Part shown: positions 32,441-41,639 of the stretch, piece by piece
Layout of the letters: the number at the start of each line of letters is the position of its first letter
How positions within the stretch are numbered: position 1 is the stretch's first letter
NCBI GenBank assembly: GCA_009783305.1
Contig: WRHJ01000003.1
Span: 1-64,000 of the forward strand
DNA from: Candidatus Saccharimonadota bacterium
Lineage (GTDB): Bacteria; Patescibacteriota; Saccharimonadia; Saccharimonadales; Saccharimonadaceae
Direction of reading: 5' to 3'
DNA: 64,000 nt
Notes under the pieces: generated by a model
Told to the model about the DNA's origin: nothing
Database searches by the model: none
Seen by the model: the letters and a program-made list of their open reading frames with translations, nothing else
Made by a program: the position numbers and the translations under genes

Positions 32441-34062
32441 TGGCCAAAGAGCTGGAATTGCCCTTGGGGAAGCGGACGCGCTTATATCGTTTTTTTGAGA
32501 TTTTGCCGGGGATGCTGAGTTATCTAATGATAATTTTGTTGTTCGTTTTTTCATTAATTTCGCCTCTTGCCGGGGCGATTTATTTATTGCTGATAATTAT
32601 CATGATGCTGGTGAAGGCAATTGGGATTGCGGTGCGGACGATACAGGGGAATAACATATTGAAGCGGGCGATGGCGGTGGATTGGGCGAAACGGCTAGGC
32701 GAGTTGGAAGATGCGCATGACAGCTATGATCGGTTGGCGGGCGTGCAGAGCAGCGGGTATGAATATGGGCAACATCTTTTGAATTTGAAGACGGTGGCGG
32801 CGGCGGAAGAAGGATATTTTCCGAAGCCGAGCCAGCTGTATAACGCGGTGATTGTGGCGATGTATAACGAAAGTTTGGATATATTGATGCCGACGGTAGA
32901 GAGCGTGAGGGATACGGATTATGATAATAAGCGGATTATTTTTGTATTGGCGTATGAGGAACGAGGTGGACCCGAGACGGAGAAGACGGCGAAGGAGTTG
33001 AAGAAGCGTTTTGAAGGTGTTTTTAAGGATTTTTTGTTGGTGAAACATCCAGATGGAAAGCGGAAAGAAGTGATTGGCAAGGGTGGAAATATCACTAATG
33101 CAGGACGGGCGTTGCGGGAGTATGTTGAGAAGAAAAAAATGAAATACAGCGATGTGATTGTGACGACGCTAGATTCGGACAATAAGCCGTATCGGACGTA
33201 TTTTGATTATGTGACCTATGAGTATATTGTGCATGAGGATAGGAAGAGATTGTCATATCAACCAGTGTCGTTGTTTATGAATAACATATGGGATGCACCG
33301 GCGCCGATCCGGATTATCGCGGTGGGGAATTCGTTTTGGAACATTATTAGTACAATGCGGCCGCATACATTGCGGAATTTTGCCTCGCATTCACAGCCAT
33401 TGGATGCGCTGGTGGAGATGAATTTTTGGAGTGTGCGGACGATTGTGGAGGATGGGCATCAGTATTGGCGGAGTTATTTCTATTTTGGCGGGGATTATGA
33501 AGTGATGCCAATCCGGGTGCCGATTTATCAGGATGCAGTGTTGGCGGCGACACTTTGGAAGACGTTTAAGGCGCAGTTTATTCAGTTGCGGAGGTGGGAT
33601 TACGGGGCGAGTGATGTGGCATATGTGGGGACGAGGTTGTTTTCGAAGAAACGAACGGTGAGGTTTTGGGCGTTGTTGCCGAAGTTTTTCAGGCTGCTGG
33701 ACGGGCATGTGACGCTAGCAGCGGTGGCGCCAATTGTGGCGTTTGGCGGCTGGGTGCCGTTGATCACGAATATTGAGTCGCGGAATTTGTTAGCTTACAA
33801 TTTGCCAAATGTGGTGAGTATGATTCAGTTGGCGGCGAGCGCGGGGTTGTTTATCACGATTTTGTTATCTCTTAGGATGTTGCCGAAACGGCCAGATCGG
33901 TATAAAAAAGGGAAGAACGTGATTATGGTGCTGCAATGGGTGTTGATGCCGGCGGTATCGATTGTTTATAGCTCTTGCGCGGCGTTTTATTCGCAGACGC
34001 GGTTGATGTTGGGGAGATATATAGAGAAGTTTGACGTGACGGATAAGGTGATAAAAAAGTAA
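32440..34062 (+). CDS. Membrane-bound family 2 glycosyltransferase
   Basis: The 540-residue protein has two N-terminal helices, a cytoplasmic GT2 domain and at least three C-terminal membrane spans, like processive cellulose/hyaluronan-type synthases. Motifs: AVIVAMYNESLDILMPTVES at the start of the fold, TTLDSDNKP (D-D-metal site), VEDGHQYWRSYF (base Asp/Glu), and QLRRWDYGASD, the QxxRW block of processive enzymes. It would build or transfer a surface glycan; sugar and acceptor are unknown. It starts on the upstream stop codon. Confidence 0.86.
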   Translation: MAKELELPLGKRTRLYRFFEILPGMLSYLMIILLFVFSLISPLAGAIYLLLIIIMMLVKAIGIAVRTIQGNNILKRAMAVDWAKRLGELEDAHDSYDRLAGVQSSGYEYGQHLLNLKTVAAAEEGYFPKPSQLYNAVIVAMYNESLDILMPTVESVRDTDYDNKRIIFVLAYEERGGPETEKTAKELKKRFEGVFKDFLLVKHPDGKRKEVIGKGGNITNAGRALREYVEKKKMKYSDVIVTTLDSDNKPYRTYFDYVTYEYIVHEDRKRLSYQPVSLFMNNIWDAPAPIRIIAVGNSFWNIISTMRPHTLRNFASHSQPLDALVEMNFWSVRTIVEDGHQYWRSYFYFGGDYEVMPIRVPIYQDAVLAATLWKTFKAQFIQLRRWDYGASDVAYVGTRLFSKKRTVRFWALLPKFFRLLDGHVTLAAVAPIVAFGGWVPLITNIESRNLLAYNLPNVVSMIQLAASAGLFITILLSLRMLPKRPDRYKKGKNVIMVLQWVLMPAVSIVYSSCAAFYSQTRLMLGRYIEKFDVTDKVIKK

Positions 34063-34075
34063 AAAGGAGGAAAGT

Positions 34076-34279
34076 ATGGGTTTTTTACAAGATATGTTGG
34101 GGATGGTGGGGAGAGATGTGGCGCGGGGTGCGGCGAGGGGCGCAATAGAGAAGACTACTGGGGTTGATCCGTATAATGCGGGGACGGTAGCGCGGAATAG
34201 GGTGAAACGGAAGATAGAAGAGGCGGGGAAGAAGAAGGCGAAGGACGAGAAGAAAGGGGTGGCGGAGAAGAAAAAATAA
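34076..34279 (+). CDS. Small Lys-rich hypothetical protein
   Basis: This 67-residue protein has an N-terminal amphipathic stretch with alternating Ala/Arg (DVARGAARGAIEKTTGVDPY) and a Lys/Glu tail. No family recognised. AAAAGGAGG is well placed before the ATG, and the gene follows the glycosyltransferase by 13 bases, so it is the last gene of that transcript before the terminator. Confidence 0.7.
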   Translation: MGFLQDMLGMVGRDVARGAARGAIEKTTGVDPYNAGTVARNRVKRKIEEAGKKKAKDEKKGVAEKKK

Positions 34280-34300
34280 ACCCCGTTTTGCAACGGGGTT
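34279..34300. terminator. Bidirectional terminator
   Basis: CCCCGTT (34281-34287) pairs with AACGGGG (34292-34298), extended by AA/TT outside. The minus strand has a better T-tract (TTTATTTTTT), so it also ends the convergent 34307 gene. Confidence 0.8.
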
Positions 34301-34306
34301 GTGGGT

Positions 34307-34912
34307 TTAGAGTGGCTCTAGGCCGAGACGTTTCATTTCGGCGTAAACCGGATCGTTTTTGTCGCCGAGTTTGTAGGACATGCCGATACGCAGGACGTAG
34401 ACGGAGGTCTGATGGTTTCGGATAGCCGCCCGTTCGACGCTGTCATTGGTGCCCATTTTGTCCATTAGGTCGAAGGTAGTGGCAGCATTTTGCTGAACCC
34501 GTTCGAGTTCGTCTTGGACGTATTGCCAGCCGTTCCAATCGGGTTCGTCTGAGTGTTCCATGATGAGAGCTTGGGCGCGTCGACAACCATCGACAAAAAA
34601 GTCATGATTGTTTTTGGAGGTCGGCGGGCTATCGTTACAATGTGCGGCGAGCAGCTTTGCTGCGCCTACATAGTCTTGGATAGCGCCGAGCCAATGCTCA
34701 AGGGTTTCGTCATCGCAGTCGCCGTCGTAGACCTGAGCGGCGGAGATGCGTCCGGCGCGCTTTGTGCAATCATATTCGACGTCGGGGTTGAAACCTGCGT
34801 TTTCAGGACACGTGGGGCAGAGACCGTCCATAATACTCAAGATTATAGAAATGGACAAAAAACGGTTGAGTGATAGAGCGGTGCGGATTTGTTCCGATAC
34901 GGTAAGGGGCAT
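34307..34912 (-). CDS. Orphan Cys-containing helical protein
   Basis: I do not recognise this 201-residue protein. It has Cys residues in DGLCPTCPENAGF, EYDCTKRAG, GDCDDE, AHCND and DGCRRA, mostly acidic helices and no membrane segment. I use ATG 34912, eight bases after AGGTGG; a GTG four codons earlier is possible. It is monocistronic, with a canonical promoter at 34974-34946 and a terminator, like the orphans at 1462, 3936 and 54812. Role unknown. Confidence 0.7.
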   Translation of the reverse strand: MPLTVSEQIRTALSLNRFLSISIILSIMDGLCPTCPENAGFNPDVEYDCTKRAGRISAAQVYDGDCDDETLEHWLGAIQDYVGAAKLLAAHCNDSPPTSKNNHDFFVDGCRRAQALIMEHSDEPDWNGWQYVQDELERVQQNAATTFDLMDKMGTNDSVERAAIRNHQTSVYVLRIGMSYKLGDKNDPVYAEMKRLGLEPL

Positions 34913-34945
34913 ACATTTTCCCACCTTTCAATGTAGTATCCTTCC

Positions 34946-34974
34946 ATTATAGCACACTTTGGTTAAAAAGTCAA
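34946..34974 (-). promoter_or_regulatory. Extended -10 promoter of the 34307 gene
   Basis: On the minus strand TTGACT (34974-34969) and TATAAT (34951-34946) are exactly 17 bases apart, with TGTGC before the -10. Confidence 0.85.
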
Positions 34975-34986
34975 TAGAGGGAGGTG

Positions 34987-35637
34987 CTATTTGGCTGGTT
35001 CGGCGACGAAAATGAAGGGTTGGTCGCCGTCGGGGAACTTGGGTTGTTCGAAATTGATGATTTTGAGGCCGGATTTATGGAAAATAGGGGCGATATCGTC
35101 GAGTTGGTGGCGATTCCAGTATTCGGTGAGGCCGGTAGGGTTGATATTGCAGCCGCTCTCCTGGTGGCAGGTGTTGGTAAAAATGAGGAGGAATTTGCCG
35201 TTTTCGACGAGGGAAGCGGCGATTTTCTGGAATAATTCGCTGATTTGGGGGAGGTCAAAGAACTGGATAAGATGAAAGGCGACGATGCCGTCGAATTTGC
35301 CATCTTTTTCTGGGCTTAACTGCAGGGCGTTTTTGGTGATGAATCGGCATTTGGGGCAGAGCTGGTTGGCGGCTTTGATCATATTTTCAGAGAAATCTAA
35401 TCCGGTGACGGTGAAGCCGTGGTCAGAGTAATATTTGGAGAGCAAGCCGGGGCCGCAGCCGAGGTCGAGGATATTTTTGCCGGGAAGGGAATCATTGAAT
35501 TGAATAAAGAGGGGGTAGCCAAAGATGTCTGGCAGGTAATTTTCGGCATCGACAGTGGCGTCGGCGACGGTGAGCGGGTCATTGTAAGTGGCAATGTTAA
35601 GCGCGGTGGCATCGATGTTATTTTGTGGTTTTTTCAT
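34987..35637 (-). CDS. Class I SAM-dependent methyltransferase
   Basis: The 216-residue protein has the full Rossmann methyltransferase signature: NILDLGCGPGLLSKYYSDHG at about residues 55-74, VTGLDFSENMIKAA, FDGIVAFHLIQFF and LVENGKFLLIF. It fits the Methyltransf_11/25 group; the substrate (small molecule or other) is unknown. A proline- and Cys-containing segment (NTCHQESGCNINPTG) lies after the catalytic core. tRNA-Val follows 15 bases above its start, on the same strand and upstream, so the two could share a transcript. Confidence 0.85.
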   Translation of the reverse strand: MKKPQNNIDATALNIATYNDPLTVADATVDAENYLPDIFGYPLFIQFNDSLPGKNILDLGCGPGLLSKYYSDHGFTVTGLDFSENMIKAANQLCPKCRFITKNALQLSPEKDGKFDGIVAFHLIQFFDLPQISELFQKIAASLVENGKFLLIFTNTCHQESGCNINPTGLTEYWNRHQLDDIAPIFHKSGLKIINFEQPKFPDGDQPFIFVAEPAK

Positions 35638-35652
35638 AAATAATTACGGATT

Positions 35653-35729
35653 TGGTGGGCGCTGAGGGACTCGAACCCCCGACCCTCTCGGTGTAAACGA
35701 GATGCTCTAGCCAACTGAGCTAAGCGCCC
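35653..35729 (-). tRNA. tRNA-Val (TAC)
   Basis: A 77-base cloverleaf, acceptor GGGCGCT/AGCGCCC, D stem GCTC/GAGC, anticodon loop TTTACAC giving TAC, T loop TTCGAGT, encoded CCA. TACAAT on the minus strand at 35744-35739 is a likely -10. Confidence 0.95.
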
Positions 35730-35786
35730 GCTTGCGTTATTGTACCAGATTATGTGATAAAATTGGAAGATAAAAGAAAGGTTGTT

Positions 35787-37547
35787 ATGTCAAACTCAGA
35801 AAATGTAGAAAAAATGCGACACACCCTTAGCCATATTCTGGCGGCAGCGGTGAAGGATTTGTATGGCACGACGACAACGGTGAAGTTTGGGATTGGGCCG
35901 GCGGTGGAGAACGGTTTTTATTATGATATCGATTTTGGGGCGATGAAGGTTGAAGAGGAAAGGTTGCCGGAGATTGAGGGGAAGATGCGGGAGATCATTG
36001 CGGAGAAATTGCCGATTACGATGGTCGAGAAGACAAAAGAAGAGGCGTTGGCTTGGGCGAAGGTGGAGAAGCAGAACTACAAGAAGGAATTGATTGAGGA
36101 GTTGCCGGAGGGGGAACATATTACGTTTTACACTCTGGGTGACTTTACGGATCTGTGTCGGGGTCCGCACGAAGAGAATACAGGAGAGGTGGGGGCGTTT
36201 AAGCTGATCCGGGTGAGTGGGGCGTATTGGAAGGGCGATGAAAAGCGAGAGCAAATGACCAGGATTTTTGGAGTGGCGTTTGGTTCTCAGCAGGAGCTGG
36301 ATGATTATTTGAAGATGCTAGATGAGGCGAAGAAGCGAGATCACCGGAAGTTGGGGAAGGATTTGGATCTGTTTTGTTTCTCGGATTTGGTGGGGTCGGG
36401 GTTGCCGATGTTTACGCCGAGGGGAGGGATGATTCGAAATCGATTGGAGGAATATTCGTTGAGTTTGCGGGCGACAAAGGGATTTGAGCGGGTATGGTCG
36501 CCGCATATCACAAAGGTAGATTTGTATAAAAAGTCAGGGCATTATGAGAAGTTTGGGGCGGAGCTGTTTATGGTGCATAGTCAGGTGAACGGGGAAGAGT
36601 TTGCGTTGAAACCGATGAATTGCCCACATCATACGCAGATTTTTGATTGCAAGCCGCGGACTTATCGGGAATTGCCGATAAGGATGATGGAGTGCACAAC
36701 AGATTATAGGGATGAAAAGACGGGAGAGTTGGGCGGTTTGTCGCGGGTGCGATCTCTGTCGCAGGATGATAGCCACGTGTTTTGTCGCAGAGCGCAGGTG
36801 AAGGAAGAGGTGGGGGTATTGGTGGGGATTGTGAAGGAGTTTTACGAGGTGATCGGGATGGATAAATTGCGGGTGCGGTTGTCGTACCGTGATGATAGCG
36901 ATGCCTATTTGGGGGATAAGAAACTCTGGGATATGGCGCAGCAACAGATTAAAGAACTGGCGGAAGAGAATAAGTTAGAGTATTACGAGGCGGAGGGGGA
37001 GGCGGCGTTTTACGGGCCGAAGCTGGACTTTATGGCGGAGGATGCGATTGGGCGAGAGCATCAGGTGGCGACGATCCAGTTGGATTTTGTGATGCCAGGA
37101 CGGTTTGAATTGGGCTTTGTAAACGAGAAGGGCGAGATGGAACAGCCGGTGATGATACATCATGCGACGATGGGCTCAACAGAGAGATTTTTGAGTGTAT
37201 TCATTGAACATACGGCGGGTTGGTTCCCGTTGTGGTGTGCGCCGGAACAGATTAGGATATTGACGATTAATGATACAGTGTCAGATTATGTTGTAAAAAT
37301 TACAACACTTTTGGATGGGGTGGAACTGGAGGAACCGTTGATACATAATGCGCTGCGATACCATGTGGATGCGCGTAATGAATCGTTAGGCAAGAAAATT
37401 CGCGAAGCGACGGAGATGAAAATTCCGATGGTTTTGATTGTGGGGCCAAAGGATAAGGAAGCTGGGGAAGTGAGCGTGCGATTGCGAGATGGCGAACAGA
37501 AGGTGAAGTTGGAGGCTTTGGCGGAGTTTATTAAGGGACAAAAATAG
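35787..37547 (+). CDS. thrS: Threonyl-tRNA synthetase lacking the TGS domain
   Basis: ThrRS charges tRNA-Thr. The 586-residue class II enzyme begins at the editing/SAD domain (MRHTLSHILAAAVKDLYG), without the roughly 60-residue N-terminal TGS domain. The catalytic core follows with MNCPHHTQIF (zinc Cys), motif 2 MECTTDYRDEKTGELGGLSR, HHATMGSTERFLSVFIEHT, and the C-terminal anticodon-binding domain. AAGAAAGG precedes ATG 35787. A 19-bp palindrome (TGTTGTAAAAATTACAACA) lies in its coding sequence at 37289-37307. Confidence 0.95.
   Translation: MSNSENVEKMRHTLSHILAAAVKDLYGTTTTVKFGIGPAVENGFYYDIDFGAMKVEEERLPEIEGKMREIIAEKLPITMVEKTKEEALAWAKVEKQNYKKELIEELPEGEHITFYTLGDFTDLCRGPHEENTGEVGAFKLIRVSGAYWKGDEKREQMTRIFGVAFGSQQELDDYLKMLDEAKKRDHRKLGKDLDLFCFSDLVGSGLPMFTPRGGMIRNRLEEYSLSLRATKGFERVWSPHITKVDLYKKSGHYEKFGAELFMVHSQVNGEEFALKPMNCPHHTQIFDCKPRTYRELPIRMMECTTDYRDEKTGELGGLSRVRSLSQDDSHVFCRRAQVKEEVGVLVGIVKEFYEVIGMDKLRVRLSYRDDSDAYLGDKKLWDMAQQQIKELAEENKLEYYEAEGEAAFYGPKLDFMAEDAIGREHQVATIQLDFVMPGRFELGFVNEKGEMEQPVMIHHATMGSTERFLSVFIEHTAGWFPLWCAPEQIRILTINDTVSDYVVKITTLLDGVELEEPLIHNALRYHVDARNESLGKKIREATEMKIPMVLIVGPKDKEAGEVSVRLRDGEQKVKLEALAEFIKGQK
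37289..37307. repeat. 19-bp palindrome, copy 1 (inside thrS)
   Basis: TGTTGTAA-AAA-TTACAACA, perfect 8-bp arms. The reverse complement is exactly the 50519-50537 copy. Here it encodes Val-Val-Lys-Ile-Thr-Thr. Confidence 0.75.
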
Positions 37548-37643
37548 TAGCGGGACATTACCGAACTTGTGCTATGATGAGCTTGAGTGGGAGTGCAGAT
37601 TTGGATGTGCTCTCTTTTAGTTCTTTGAAAGGAGTGATTCGAA

Positions 37644-38678
37644 ATGGCGGCTGGTTTCGGAAGAAGTCGGGGAGTAACGATTTTCCCGATGAGCCCGATG
37701 GCACGTAAATTTGTTCTGGATGGAATCAAACAACAACCTGATGATGTAACCCCGAAGTTTTCAAAAGAGGACGTAGGAGAGGTAATAATAACCCGGTTCG
37801 CGCAAACAGAGCCCCTGGTGATATTGGAGGGCGATTTGAACGGACGCGATGTGATCTTCTTCTTTTCGTATGAAGGACGCATTGATGAGCGTGCGACAGA
37901 ACTACGGCTAGCAATGGATATTGCCAAGAAAAGGGGCGCGGATAGGATTACGGTGGTGGCAATGTATACACCGTATAGTCGTGGAGACAAACGGGATCAG
38001 CATCATAGTTCGGCGGCATTGAAGGTTTTCATAGACAGCTGTATCAATATGTATGGAGCGTGCTATATAACCTGTGATCTGCACAACGTGGCAACAATTG
38101 AGTTTGTGGACGGGCCGGCGTACATGTTGACGCTGAGAAAAGTAATGATGTCTGAGGTGAAACGGAGTGGCGAGGTAACGGTGTCGATAGCGGCAGATGC
38201 TGGCGGCGTAAAACGGATGCGGAAATGGGCGGAAACACTGTATATTGATGAAAATCGTTATTTGGCAAAAGGCGTGGTCGACAAAATGCGGGCTGGCAAT
38301 GATGATTCAGCGATGTCTGATGCAGTTTATGGCACGGATGTGGCGGGTCAGGATGTGTTGATTGTTGACGACGAAGCTATGACGCTGGGAACTTTGGTGT
38401 CGGCAGCGAAAGTGTTGAAGGAAGCTGGCGCGCGGACGGTGCGGGCGATGGCATATCATGGGATTTTGGTTGGCAAGGCGATCGATAAATTGGTGGAATC
38501 GCCGATAACTGAACTTGTGGTAACGAATACGGTGCCGGTGCCCCGCAGTAAGATTAGGCGAGCGGGCGGGAAATTGCGCGTGGTGGATGTATCTGGTTTT
38601 GCGGTTGAAGCGGCACGGAAATGGTATGGATGTGAATCACTTAGTACAATGATTGATTATGCTTATGATTTTAAGTAG
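37644..38678 (+). CDS. prs: Ribose-phosphate pyrophosphokinase-family protein
   Basis: PRPP synthetases make the ribosyl donor for nucleotide salvage. The 344-residue protein has the family's flexible-loop TPYSRGDKRDQHHSSAALK and the PRPP-binding VLIVDDEAMTLGTLVSAAK, but the N-terminal nucleotide-binding part (FFSYEGRIDERATELRLAMD) is divergent from standard enzymes, so activity should be tested. It has a leader with a TGTGCTATGAT promoter (37569-37579), a GAAAGGAG Shine-Dalgarno and a terminator, and more balanced codons than its neighbours. Its leader resembles that of the 54812 gene (GTTCTTT then AAAGGAG). Confidence 0.82.
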   Translation: MAAGFGRSRGVTIFPMSPMARKFVLDGIKQQPDDVTPKFSKEDVGEVIITRFAQTEPLVILEGDLNGRDVIFFFSYEGRIDERATELRLAMDIAKKRGADRITVVAMYTPYSRGDKRDQHHSSAALKVFIDSCINMYGACYITCDLHNVATIEFVDGPAYMLTLRKVMMSEVKRSGEVTVSIAADAGGVKRMRKWAETLYIDENRYLAKGVVDKMRAGNDDSAMSDAVYGTDVAGQDVLIVDDEAMTLGTLVSAAKVLKEAGARTVRAMAYHGILVGKAIDKLVESPITELVVTNTVPVPRSKIRRAGGKLRVVDVSGFAVEAARKWYGCESLSTMIDYAYDFK

Positions 38679-38695
38679 GGTAATCGATTGTTATA

Positions 38696-38724
38696 ATGGC
38701 CCGCGGCTTGTTGCGGGCCATTTT
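38696..38724 (+). terminator. Terminator after prs
   Basis: ATGGCCCGC (38696-38704) pairs with GCGGGCCAT (38713-38721), then TTT. Confidence 0.8.
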
Positions 38725-38754
38725 CATGGTTTTTAGCGTGATATGATAGATAAG

Positions 38755-40680
38755 ATGATAAATAAGATTTTCGAGGGTTTAAATGAGGCGCAGAAAGAGG
38801 CGGTGGAGACTCTGTCTGGACCGCTGTTGATTTTGGCGGGGGCAGGAAGCGGGAAAACGAAGACTTTGACGCACCGGATTGCGAATTTGATTGCGCACGG
38901 GGTGAGGGCATCTGAGATTTTGGCGCTGACGTTTACGAATAAGGCGGCGCGGGAGATGCGAGTGAGACTAGCGGGACTTTTGGGACGCGAGAATAATTGG
39001 TCGTTTATGCCCTATATGGGGACATTTCACTCGATTTGCGTGAAGATTTTGCGGATAGAGGCGGAAAATGTGGGTTTGACGCGGAATTTTGTGATTTATG
39101 ATACGGATGACCGGTTGGCTTTGATTAAGCGGGTGATGAAGAATTTGAAGGTGAGTGATAAGCAGATTAAGCCGAAGGCGGTGGAGGCGGCGATAAGCAA
39201 GGCCAAAAATGACGGGGTGGATCCGGAGGAATATGGGGCAGCGGTGTATTATCCGAACCAAAGGGCGATTGCTATGGTGTATGAAGGATATGAAAAGGTG
39301 AAGTGGGATGCAGGGGCACTGGATTTTGATGATTTACTGTTGTTGGTGGCGAGGATGTTGCGTGATAATAGTCAGGTGCGAGAGCGGTGGCGACAGCGAT
39401 TTGCACATATTTTGATTGATGAATATCAGGATACAAATAAGATTCAATATGAAATTGTGCGATTATTGGTGAACAAGGAGCAGAATATCTGCGTGGTGGG
39501 GGATGATTGGCAGTCGATTTATTCGTGGCGAGGGGCGGACTACAGGAATATCTTGAATTTTGAGAAGGACTTTCCGGCGGCGAAGGTGATCAAGTTGGAA
39601 CAGAATTACCGGAGTACTCAGAATATTTTGGACGCGTCGCAGAAAGTTATTATGAAGAATACGCAACGAACAGAGAAGGTGTTGTTTACGGAGGCGGGAG
39701 CAGGGAATCCGGTGGTGATTGAGCGGTTGCGAGATGAGCAAGAGGAGGCGGTATTTGTGGCGCAGAAGATTATAGAATCGGGGCGAAAGTTTTCGGATTT
39801 TGCGGTGTTGTATCGGACAAATGCGCAAAGCTATGCTTTTGAGCGGGCGTTTATAGGAGCGAGCTTACCGTATAAGTTGGTGGGGGGCGTGAGATTTTAT
39901 GACCGGAAAGAGATTAAAGACATCTTGGCGTATTTGCATTTGGTGGTGAATCCGCGAGATTCGGTGGCGTTGTCGCGAGTGATTAATGTGCCGGCGAGGG
40001 GGATTGGAGAGGTGAGTTTGGCGCGGATTTTGGCGGGAGAAACGGATAAGTTGACGCCGAAAACTTTGCGGGAATATGAGAGATTTTTGCGATTGCTGGC
40101 GGATTTACGAGTAAAAGATGCGGGTGGAGGTGCGCCGGCGGAGATGATTAGCGAGCTGATTGATAGATTGCAGTATAGGGAATACCTAAATGATGGTGAT
40201 GAGTTGAGGGCGGAAGAGAGGATTGAGAACTTGACGGTTTTGATAGGGGAGGCGGATGCGTATGGTTCGCTAAATGAGTTTTTGGCGGATGCAGCGCTGA
40301 TGAGTTCTTCGGATGAGAGTGCGGAGGGAAATGCGGTGACGTTGATGACGCTACATGCGGCGAAGGGGCTGGAATTTCCGGTGGTGTTTGTGGTGGGGAT
40401 GGAAGACGGGTTGTTGCCGCATGTGCGGGATGGAATAGAGTCGGAGGATGATTTGGAGGAAGAGCGGCGATTGGCTTATGTGGGGATGACGCGGGCGATG
40501 GAGGAGCTATTATTGACTTATGCGCAGTCGAGATTTGCGTTTGGAGGGAGGACTTACAGTTTCCCGTCGCGGTTTTTAACGGATTTGGGACATGACCCGT
40601 ATGGGTTAAATGTGGATCTGGACGGGGACGGATTTACAGATGATCCGTTTCCGCCAGATGACGTGCCGGTATGGGAGTGA
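38755..40680 (+). CDS. pcrA: UvrD/PcrA-type superfamily 1 DNA helicase
   Basis: A 3'-5' helicase used in repair and replication restart. The 641-residue protein carries LILAGAGSGKTKTLTHRI (Walker A), LTFTNKAAREMR, DEYQDTNKIQYEIVR, YRSTQNILDAS, and VTLMTLHAAKGLEFPVVF near the end, all SF1 motifs. Two ATGs are possible (38743 and 38755); TATGAT (38742-38747) would overlap the first and lies seven bases before the second, which I choose. A conventional PcrA is about 720 residues, so this is slightly short at the C-terminus. Confidence 0.93.
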   Translation: MINKIFEGLNEAQKEAVETLSGPLLILAGAGSGKTKTLTHRIANLIAHGVRASEILALTFTNKAAREMRVRLAGLLGRENNWSFMPYMGTFHSICVKILRIEAENVGLTRNFVIYDTDDRLALIKRVMKNLKVSDKQIKPKAVEAAISKAKNDGVDPEEYGAAVYYPNQRAIAMVYEGYEKVKWDAGALDFDDLLLLVARMLRDNSQVRERWRQRFAHILIDEYQDTNKIQYEIVRLLVNKEQNICVVGDDWQSIYSWRGADYRNILNFEKDFPAAKVIKLEQNYRSTQNILDASQKVIMKNTQRTEKVLFTEAGAGNPVVIERLRDEQEEAVFVAQKIIESGRKFSDFAVLYRTNAQSYAFERAFIGASLPYKLVGGVRFYDRKEIKDILAYLHLVVNPRDSVALSRVINVPARGIGEVSLARILAGETDKLTPKTLREYERFLRLLADLRVKDAGGGAPAEMISELIDRLQYREYLNDGDELRAEERIENLTVLIGEADAYGSLNEFLADAALMSSSDESAEGNAVTLMTLHAAKGLEFPVVFVVGMEDGLLPHVRDGIESEDDLEEERRLAYVGMTRAMEELLLTYAQSRFAFGGRTYSFPSRFLTDLGHDPYGLNVDLDGDGFTDDPFPPDDVPVWE

Positions 40681-40793
40681 TCATTAATAAGCGTCCCCTT
40701 TTCATATGAACAGAAATCTGCTACAATATAGGTGTTAATAGCTCAGCAAATGGCATGAAGGAAAGCGCATTTGCTTTAACCAAAGGAGTTTTC

Positions 40794-41144
40794 GTGAAGG
40801 AATATGAACTCACAGTGCTGATTCATCCTGATCTAGAGATGAATCTGCAGCCAACCGTAGATAAGCTGAAGGCTTTGATCACGGAAAATGGGGGGAAAAT
40901 TACAAAAGAAACTAACGAAGGAAAAAAGAAACTTGCTTACGCTATATTGAAGCAGGATTTTGCTGTATATTGCTATTTCGAAGTGGAATTGCCAGCGGCA
41001 GCACCAGCCAAATTGTCGTCAGTTCTGAATATAACCGATGAAGTACTTAGGTATTTATTGGTTCAGAAGGATGAGCGGAAGGCAAAGGCGGAGGCCAAGC
41101 AGAAGGCAAGGAAACCTCAAGAAGAAACTAAAGAGGAGGAATAA
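40794..41144 (+). CDS. rpsF: 30S ribosomal protein S6
   Basis: S6 binds the central domain of 16S rRNA with S18. The 116-residue protein starts at GTG 40794 (AAAGGAGTTTTC upstream) and has YELTVLIHPDLEMNLQPTVD, GKKKLAYAILKQDFAVYCYF and NITDEVLRYLLVQKD, then a Lys/Glu-rich tail. First gene of the conserved rpsF-ssb-rpsR order. Confidence 0.96.
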   Translation: MKEYELTVLIHPDLEMNLQPTVDKLKALITENGGKITKETNEGKKKLAYAILKQDFAVYCYFEVELPAAAPAKLSSVLNITDEVLRYLLVQKDERKAKAEAKQKARKPQEETKEEE

Positions 41145-41146
41145 AA

Positions 41147-41593
41147 ATGGCACGTGGGTTTTCAAAAGCAATCATTATGGGGAATTTGACGCGAGATCCG
41201 GAGATGCGCAGCACGCCTAATGGGGCGCAAGTTTGTGGTTTTTCGGTGGCGGTAAATCGAACTTACAAAGATAGTTCGGGACAACAGCAAGAATCAGTCA
41301 GTTTTATTGATTGTTCAGCTTGGGGTAAGGCAGGGGAAATTATCGCACAGTATGCAAAAAAGGGCAGCGGGATAATGGTCTCTGGCCGTTTGGATCAGAG
41401 AAGCTGGGAAGATAAAGAGGGGCAAAAACGATCGAGGGTCGAAATCGTGGTGGAAGATTTTAACTTTATCGGCGGCGGGGCGCGAGGTAATTCGGATGGT
41501 GGCAGCGAGGCGGGGACTAGCAGCGCAGCTGCTGATGTAGCGCCAAGTGATATTTCGGACGATCCGATTGACCTCTCTGAGATTCCTTTCTAG
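41147..41593 (+). CDS. ssb: Single-stranded DNA-binding protein
   Basis: SSB protects single-stranded DNA in replication and repair. The 148-residue protein has the OB fold (SKAIIMGNLTRDPEMRSTPN, VSGRLDQRSWEDKEG), a Gly/Ser/Ala linker and the acidic C-terminal tip DDPIDLSEIPF that recruits partner proteins. It starts two bases after rpsF. A hairpin overlaps its stop codon before rpsR. Confidence 0.97.
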   Translation: MARGFSKAIIMGNLTRDPEMRSTPNGAQVCGFSVAVNRTYKDSSGQQQESVSFIDCSAWGKAGEIIAQYAKKGSGIMVSGRLDQRSWEDKEGQKRSRVEIVVEDFNFIGGGARGNSDGGSEAGTSSAAADVAPSDISDDPIDLSEIPF

Positions 41594-41602
41594 GAATCTT
41601 TT
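41580..41602 (+). terminator. Hairpin with T-rich tail between ssb and rpsR
   Basis: AGATTCCT (41580-41587) pairs with AGGAATCT (41592-41599), followed by TTTATT. It overlaps the ssb stop and may partially terminate or attenuate transcription into rpsR. Confidence 0.45.
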
Positions 41603-41639
41603 ATTGCAGTAAAAATAATTTATTTTAAGGAAAAGATAT

